From Neobacillus citreus (GTDB lineage Bacteria > Bacillota > Bacilli > Bacillales > Cytobacillaceae), in assembly GCF_018343545.2 (NCBI RefSeq), contig NZ_JAGYPE020000039.1, positions 1-35,824 of the forward strand: a stretch of 35,824 nt of DNA, written 5' to 3'. Shown piece by piece: positions 31,594-35,824 of the stretch. Position 1 is the stretch's first letter; the number at the start of each line of letters is the position of its first letter. The notes under the pieces were generated by a model. The model made no database searches and was not told the DNA's origin. It saw only the letters and a list, made by a program, of their open reading frames with translations. The position numbers and the translations under genes are program-made.

Positions 31594-32367
31594 ATGATAA
31601 AAATTGGAATTATAGATGATAATTTTCAATTAACGGTAATACTTAATGAATACCTGTCAAAACTAGTCGATATGAAGGTAGTCGGAATCGCCCATAATGG
31701 CATGGAGGGAATGGAGTTGATTAAACGGGAACATCCGGATGTGGTCATTCTGGATTTAATCATGCCTCATACCGACGGATTTTCTTTACTCGAAAAACTT
31801 TATGCCGATCATATTTCGACCAAAGTCTTAATGTTAACGGCCTTTGGAAAAGAGGATATCATTAAGAAAGCAAATGAGTTAGGGGTATCTTATTTTCTGT
31901 TGAAACCGTTTGAGCTATCTCAGTTATCCGATACAATTAGAACGATTTGTTCAAACGAAAGTTATTCAATAAAAATCTCGAGAGAATCTAAGCCGGCGAA
32001 CGAGAATAAGAGCGGCGAGAGCTTAGAAGTGAGAATCACCGACGTGCTCCGCTCGATGGGAATTCCAGCAAACCTAAAAGGGTATATTTTCTTACGGGAA
32101 GCCATCCAAATGGTGTTCCGCAATGTGGAATTATTAGGCGGGATCACAAAATTGATTTATCCGGCCATCGCCAAATTGTACAATACTACCCCAAGCCGGG
32201 TTGAAAGAGCCATCCGGCATTCGATTGAAGTGGGCTGGAACCGGGGAAGTATCGAGCATTTGAATCTGGTCTTTGGAAATACGGTAAGCCCTTTAAAGGG
32301 AAAGCCGACGAACAGTGAATTTATTGCACTGATTGCTGATCATTTAAGGCTTCAAAAAGTAGGATAA
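31594..32367 (+). CDS. Spo0A-like response regulator (paralogue)
   Basis: 257-aa protein with the Spo0A architecture. The receiver has the acidic pair Asp8/Asp9 in IIDDN, Asp54 in [13 protein letters not shown], Thr82 in MLTAFG and Lys104 in LLKPF. The C-terminal Spo0A DNA-binding domain contains [19 protein letters not shown] and [18 protein letters not shown], so the recognition helix is intact and 0A boxes should be bound. It is slightly shorter than Spo0A (about 267 aa) in the linker. Start at 31594 follows AAGGAA about 11 bp away. No spoIVB neighbour is present, unlike the standard spo0A locus, so a second copy is likely. It diverges from the MASE3-PAS gene. Confidence 0.88.
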   Translation: MIKIGIIDDNFQLTVILNEYLSKLVDMKVVGIAHNGMEGMELIKREHPDVVILDLIMPHTDGFSLLEKLYADHISTKVLMLTAFGKEDIIKKANELGVSYFLLKPFELSQLSDTIRTICSNESYSIKISRESKPANENKSGESLEVRITDVLRSMGIPANLKGYIFLREAIQMVFRNVELLGGITKLIYPAIAKLYNTTPSRVERAIRHSIEVGWNRGSIEHLNLVFGNTVSPLKGKPTNSEFIALIADHLRLQKVG

Positions 32368-32377
32368 ACTCTTACGT

Positions 32378-32412
32378 AAAGAGACTGCCTATTGTAAAAG
32401 GCAGTCTCTTTT
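32378..32412 (+). terminator. Bidirectional terminator between the Spo0A paralogue and nadE
   Basis: AAAGAGACTGCCT (32378-32390) pairs with AGGCAGTCTCTTT (32399-32411) with a short loop. Confidence 0.88.
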
Positions 32413-32420
32413 ATAGCTAA

Positions 32421-33242
32421 TTACTTCCACCATTCGTCAAACATGCTGGCAGGAAGTCTTCGTTTATGTTCAGTCAAGATATAGCGCTGTTCGATTTTTT
32501 CCGCAACCTCCTCGGAAACCTGTTTGCCTTCGAGGTAATCGTCGAGTTCATCGTAGGTAATGCCTAACTCCGTTTCATCGGCCTGACCAGGCTTTTGATC
32601 AAGCAGGTCGGCTGTCGGGACTTTTAAATATAGACGTTCGTCTGCACCCAATTCCTTTAGAAGTGCCTTGCCCTGCCTTTTGGATAAGCCGGTCAGCGGC
32701 AGAACATCAGCCCCGCCGTCACCGTATTTTGTGTAAAAACCGGTAACCGCCTCGGCTGCATGGTCCGTTCCGATTACAAGTAGCCCTTCCATCCCGCCAA
32801 CGGCGTATTGAGCAATCATTCTCATTCGAGCCTTAACATTTCCTTTTTGATAGTCGCTCAACGGCTGTGTTGGTGTACCTGTGTCGTATTCCTTCTGGAC
32901 CTCGTCAACCGCTCCTTTAATATTAAACACCATTTCCCGATCGGCACGAATAAATTCTAGCGCCCGCTTCGCGTCTTCCTCATCCTGCTGGACTCCATAT
33001 GGCAGGCGGACAGCGATGAATAAGGTATCCGTCCCTTCTTTTCGCAGCTCTTCGACCGCCAGCTGCGTCAGGCGTCCTGCCAGCGTGGAATCCTGACCAC
33101 CGCTGATTCCAAGCACGTAGCCTTTTGCCTTTGTTTTGGTTAAATACATTTTTAAGAAATCGATTCTCTTCCTGACTTCTTCTTTCGGCTGTATGTTGGG
33201 AGAGACGTTTAACTCCTTCATAATTTGTGCCTGCATGCTCAT
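32421..33242 (-). CDS. nadE: Ammonia-dependent NAD+ synthetase
   Basis: 273-aa cytosolic enzyme that amidates deamido-NAD to NAD with ammonia and ATP. The PP-loop is [15 protein letters not shown] (about residues 43-57). The later motifs [34 protein letters not shown] and [18 protein letters not shown] are those of bacterial NadE. There is no N-terminal glutaminase domain, so this is the ammonia-using form, as in Bacillus. AGGAGGT precedes the ATG. Single gene, terminated by the hairpin shared with the Spo0A paralogue. Confidence 0.96.
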   Translation of the reverse strand: MSMQAQIMKELNVSPNIQPKEEVRKRIDFLKMYLTKTKAKGYVLGISGGQDSTLAGRLTQLAVEELRKEGTDTLFIAVRLPYGVQQDEEDAKRALEFIRADREMVFNIKGAVDEVQKEYDTGTPTQPLSDYQKGNVKARMRMIAQYAVGGMEGLLVIGTDHAAEAVTGFYTKYGDGGADVLPLTGLSKRQGKALLKELGADERLYLKVPTADLLDQKPGQADETELGITYDELDDYLEGKQVSEEVAEKIEQRYILTEHKRRLPASMFDEWWK

Positions 33243-33367
33243 TTATTTGAAACCTCCTGGAAAGTGCTATTATATTGTAATGTACCACAATCGCTGAATT
33301 TTCACTAAAAATTGAACGGAATTAGGGCAAAATAGAAAAAGTTAAGCAAATGGAGGTTTTTTATATA

Positions 33368-33880
33368 ATGGAAGCTAAAACATGCAATGAGTCTCGAGTA
33401 GTCAGGACCAGTCGGGTTTTCCCAAACGATGTCAACAACCATAATACATTATTTGGCGGGAAGCTGATGAGCGATGTTGATATGCTTGCATCGATTTCAG
33501 CAACAAGACATTCTCGAAGCGAATGTGTGACCGCTTCGACCGATTCTGTCGACTTCCTTCAACCTATTACACCGTTGGATTCGGTCTGCTTCGAATCGTT
33601 TGTCACTTGGACTGGTACGTCTTCAATGGAAGTTTTTGTGAAAATTATTGCCGAAAACCTGATTTCCGGCGATCGAAAAATTGCAGCCACTGCCTTTTTA
33701 ACATTTGTGGCATTAGATGACGATGGCAAGCCAACTAAAGTCCCTGGTATCATCCCTGAGACTGAAGAAGAAAAAAAGTTATACGATACAGGGAAAGAAA
33801 GGGCCGAAAAACGGAAAGAACATCGGAGACACAGTAAAGAACTGGCCGGATACTTTACAACGCAAAAACCGTGGGAATAA
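33368..33880 (+). CDS. Acyl-CoA thioesterase (hotdog, YkhA-like)
   Basis: 170-aa hotdog-fold thioesterase that hydrolyses acyl-CoA to the free acid and CoA. The family motif NHNTLFGGKLMSDVDMLASI lies near residue 24, with SVDFLQPI and LTFVALDDDGKPTKVPGIIP later. The C-terminal tail is strongly basic. Start at 33368 follows GGAGG by about 11 bp; the in-frame ATG at 33350 has no site. Bacillus YkhA is the closest match I recognise. It is divergent from nadE and ends before a bidirectional terminator. Confidence 0.9.
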   Translation: MEAKTCNESRVVRTSRVFPNDVNNHNTLFGGKLMSDVDMLASISATRHSRSECVTASTDSVDFLQPITPLDSVCFESFVTWTGTSSMEVFVKIIAENLISGDRKIAATAFLTFVALDDDGKPTKVPGIIPETEEEKKLYDTGKERAEKRKEHRRHSKELAGYFTTQKPWE

Positions 33881-33904
33881 CCTGGAGACTTTAATAGGTA
33901 AAAT

Positions 33905-33948
33905 AATAGACTAGGTTCACCGCACACTGCTAGAACCTAGTCTATTTT
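33905..33948 (+). terminator. Bidirectional terminator between the thioesterase and DUF3231 genes
   Basis: AATAGACTAGGTTC (33905-33918) pairs with GAACCTAGTCTATT (33933-33946), then TT. It overlaps the stop codon of the convergent gene. Confidence 0.85.
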
Positions 33949-34938
33949 CTGAAGATCTCTTCTGCTAGGAGCATGAGGCGGCTTTTGGAACCAGCCGCGG
34001 TCCATCAAAAGGTCGACCCCCTTTGCAGAGTAAATAAGAATTTCAGCAATATATTTCTGATAGTAGGCCACTAAATCAGATCTCATCGATAACGATACCG
34101 CATGACCGAGCAGAGCGATATCAATGCCGTTTAAAGAATGAAAAAGAGTAACAACCAGCCGATCAGAAAATGGAGAGACGGTTGAATCCGTCACTTCAAT
34201 ATTGGTTGTAATAATGCCATAAAGCTCTTCTTTCATCAATATATCATTAAACGTTCTAATTTGTTGTTCAGAGATTTTTTTTCCTTCCTTAATAAAGCTA
34301 TGAATTTCTTTATCCTTAACCACTTGAAGAAGGCCCATACAAAGCAATACCGAAAAATAATTTCGCTCAATATTAAAGAAAATCTCCATTATTTCAGCTA
34401 CATTTAATGGCCTTTTTTTTCCAAAACCACTAATATAGGAAAGTTTGTCTTCATATTCCACCTTATCCGGATAAGGAACGTATGGCGGACGGTCGTAAAT
34501 CCCCTTGGACAGCATTAACTCAGTTGCTTGCCTATACAGTTCGGTTGATTTGTAGTTCATCGTGATAAAAAAATCCAAAACATCCTTCCTTGCCACATTA
34601 GCCGTCAAAAAACTCCCATTAATCATCAGTAGACGGGTCAAGGAATAAACAAAGCTGAGCCCGAACATATCATAAAATAAAGGCGGGGCCGTCAAATTCA
34701 CATCTTTTTCTGAAAAACCATCGGGTATTGGAATGCCTTCTTTTTCAAAAATGTTAGTAATTTGTTGAAGGTGTGTTTCCGAATTCTGCAGTGCCCTCTC
34801 AAGGATCGGCTTAATTTCCACATCCTTATTGTGATGCAAGAAATAGGTGAGCAAACAGACCGTCATGTTTTCCTGTATGTACGTAGCCCATAATGCGGCA
34901 ATTTCCGAACTTGACAACCTAATGCTGCGCTCAGACAT
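33937..34938 (-). CDS. DUF3231 family protein
   Basis: 333-aa, all-helical, soluble protein of the DUF3231 family common in endospore formers. Two similar halves are visible: each ends in a helix with a Gly-x-(aromatic)-x-(Arg/Lys)-Pro-Pro motif (LMLSKGIYDRPPYVP and LLMDRGWFQKPPHAP), so the protein is an internal duplication of a ferritin-like or coat-F-like four-helix bundle. The function is not known; related proteins are thought to act in the spore or as coat-associated proteins. AGGGAGG precedes the ATG. It is transcribed separately from the sortase gene upstream. Confidence 0.8.
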   Translation of the reverse strand: MSERSIRLSSSEIAALWATYIQENMTVCLLTYFLHHNKDVEIKPILERALQNSETHLQQITNIFEKEGIPIPDGFSEKDVNLTAPPLFYDMFGLSFVYSLTRLLMINGSFLTANVARKDVLDFFITMNYKSTELYRQATELMLSKGIYDRPPYVPYPDKVEYEDKLSYISGFGKKRPLNVAEIMEIFFNIERNYFSVLLCMGLLQVVKDKEIHSFIKEGKKISEQQIRTFNDILMKEELYGIITTNIEVTDSTVSPFSDRLVVTLFHSLNGIDIALLGHAVSLSMRSDLVAYYQKYIAEILIYSAKGVDLLMDRGWFQKPPHAPSRRDLQKID

Positions 34939-35010
34939 ACGTAAGCCTCCCTAAAAAGTACTCTAAGAATAGAATCCCTGTAATTCATCCATTTTATACA
35001 AAGTGAAGCA

Positions 35011-35060
35011 TGGGGACGGTTCTTTTGCATCAAAATTTTGATGCAAAAGAACCGTCCCCA
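35011..35060. repeat. Perfect 50-bp palindrome (REP-like)
   Basis: Bases 35011-35035 and 35036-35060 are exact reverse complements with no central loop (outer TGGGGACGGTTC, centre CAAAATTTTG). It lies between the sortase stop (minus strand) and the DUF3231 start. No T-run follows on either strand, so it is not a standard terminator. The GGGGACGGTTCTTTTG end resembles REP-type repeats that I associate with RAYT transposases in Firmicutes, from memory only. Confidence 0.85.
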
Positions 35061-35064
35061 CGCC

Positions 35065-35703
35065 TTAGTTTTGTAATTCTCCGACTAAAATAAACCGGTC
35101 CGGTGCAGGTCCGACAAAGTCAAATGGATAGCAGGTGATAAGAGTTATGGCCGCATAATCATACGGCACAATTACAGTCAGGTCGTCTTTATGAACAATC
35201 CGCTGTTTTGTAATTTTATAAGTAAAACGGCCCGCTTCCGTTTCGACTTCGACTATATCACCGACTCTAATCAGGCCAAGCTCTTTAAACACCGTATCCC
35301 GATGTCCTGCCAATACGGTATTATCATGTTCACCTGGCAGAACGCTTCCCATATAATGTCCAACCCCCTTGGCTAGCTCTGCCTGATCCGTGCCTTGGAC
35401 GATAGGGAATTCCTTTTTTATTTTTGGAAAAGTAATTTTTCCAAATACGGCGCCTGTTGCAGGCAGGTTAGAATAAAGCGGCGTCTGCTCTGGCTGAGCC
35501 TTTTTAATCGGAATTATTTCCTTGTCATAAAATGATACAGGGAACTCCTTTAGGGGAGCTGTATCTTTCTTATTCTCCCATTCCTTTAGCGAAGCACTCA
35601 CTTGGGCATGGGTTAGATAGATTTGATAGCTACAAAAGAGAATAGAAAAAAGTGAGAGCAGGAAGATTGTTCTCAAACCCCAGAGAAAAATCCTTTTTTT
35701 CAT
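35065..35703 (-). CDS. Class D sortase
   Basis: 212-aa membrane-anchored transpeptidase that cleaves a C-terminal sorting signal and attaches surface proteins to the wall. There is an N-terminal signal anchor (LRTIFLLSLFSILFCSYQIY), then the sortase barrel with catalytic His134 (LAGHRDTVF), Cys191 (TLITCYPF) and Arg203 (PDRFILVG). The VGHYMGSVLPGEHDNTVLAG stretch is typical of class D. Upstream on the same strand is the end of a gene with a sorting signal, its likely substrate. Confidence 0.93.
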   Translation of the reverse strand: MKKRIFLWGLRTIFLLSLFSILFCSYQIYLTHAQVSASLKEWENKKDTAPLKEFPVSFYDKEIIPIKKAQPEQTPLYSNLPATGAVFGKITFPKIKKEFPIVQGTDQAELAKGVGHYMGSVLPGEHDNTVLAGHRDTVFKELGLIRVGDIVEVETEAGRFTYKITKQRIVHKDDLTVIVPYDYAAITLITCYPFDFVGPAPDRFILVGELQN

Positions 35704-35731
35704 CTTCCATCCCTCACTTTTAGATATGGTT

Positions 35732-35824
35732 TTATAACTTTCGGAACTTCATGAACAGTGTTGCAGATGAACCAAGCGCTAACACTCCGCTTAATAGCAG
35801 CCAATTCATCCAAGGACCTGCCGT
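35732..35824 (-). CDS. C-terminal sorting signal of a cell-wall anchored protein (partial)
   Basis: Only the last 30 codons are in the window, and the 5' part lies off the right edge. They read TAGPWMNWLLLSGVLALG, then a hydrophobic helix, and end in the basic tail MKFRKL. This is the layout of an LPxTA-type sorting signal: a motif residue pair TA, a membrane segment, then a positive tail. The leading LPx would be just outside the window. It lies 28 bp before the class D sortase gene, which makes it the likely substrate. The anchored protein itself is unknown. Confidence 0.7.
   Translation of the reverse strand, partial: TAGPWMNWLLLSGVLALGSSATLFMKFRKL

Noticed and set aside
35452..35466. LPATG pentapeptide inside the sortase (residues 80-84)
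   Set aside because: It falls where class D sortases have a variable Pro-x-x-Gly turn before the barrel, and is not followed by a hydrophobic tail. Likely coincidence.

Overview
The window looks like a chromosomal segment of a spore-forming member of the Bacillaceae (Bacillus, Neobacillus or Mesobacillus type). The evidence is Gram-positive AGGAGG ribosome-binding sites, a FadR-controlled fadN-fadA operon followed by a YuzL gene, a YusU/YusV-type siderophore locus, FloT with its NfeD partner, class D sortase, DUF3231, and a protein with the Spo0A DNA-binding domain. I see no rRNA, tRNA, CRISPR array, insertion sequence or prophage. The species is not determinable by eye.

Layout. 1-4.2 kb: fatty-acid beta-oxidation genes fadN-fadA (minus strand) behind a near-ideal FadR operator, then yuzL. 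4.2-9.4 kb: an iron-siderophore uptake locus. A minus-strand operon (two FecCD permeases, the ATPase, a FhuF-like reductase, a DUF2573 protein) diverges from the plus-strand binding lipoprotein, and four Fur-box-like sites lie between them. 9.6-13.3 kb: rodA, a DUF4931 GalT/HIT-like protein, uppP and azoR. 13.5-16.9 kb: a tungstate-type operon (HTH plus binding-domain regulator, then tupA-tupB-tupC). 17.2-20.1 kb: an SDR oxidoreductase and an OmpR-type two-component system. 20.3-24.9 kb: a multidomain glycosyltransferase with a GalU-like enzyme, then a P-loop kinase and a ROK kinase. 25-27.1 kb: floT and its NfeD partner. 27.4-30 kb: a cystine/polar amino acid ABC transporter. 30-32.4 kb: a MASE3-PAS membrane sensor with no output domain, divergent from a Spo0A paralogue. 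32.4-35.8 kb: nadE, a hotdog thioesterase, DUF3231, a class D sortase and the C-terminal sorting signal of a probable sortase substrate cut off by the window edge.

Most unusual structure. Five intergenic regions (4.1, 9.4, 17.0, 27.3 and 28.2 kb) hold arrays of 4 to 10 short conserved cores of about 13 bp separated by non-conserved 8-bp spacers. They repeat every 21 bp with almost no exception: 32 units in all and two 19-bp steps. Three arrays share one core (TCTATCGGCGAAT and variants, on either strand); the other two have related or diverged cores. The spacing is fixed while the spacers vary, so this is not simple tandem duplication. It suggests a helically phased array of binding sites, or an element that spreads and drifts between genes. 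I know of no named element with this form. Other points for follow-up are the Spo0A paralogue with a perfect 0A box upstream, a 10-bp phased repeat series before the tungstate operon, a perfect 50-bp palindrome, and a terminator-like hairpin directly before the kinase operon.
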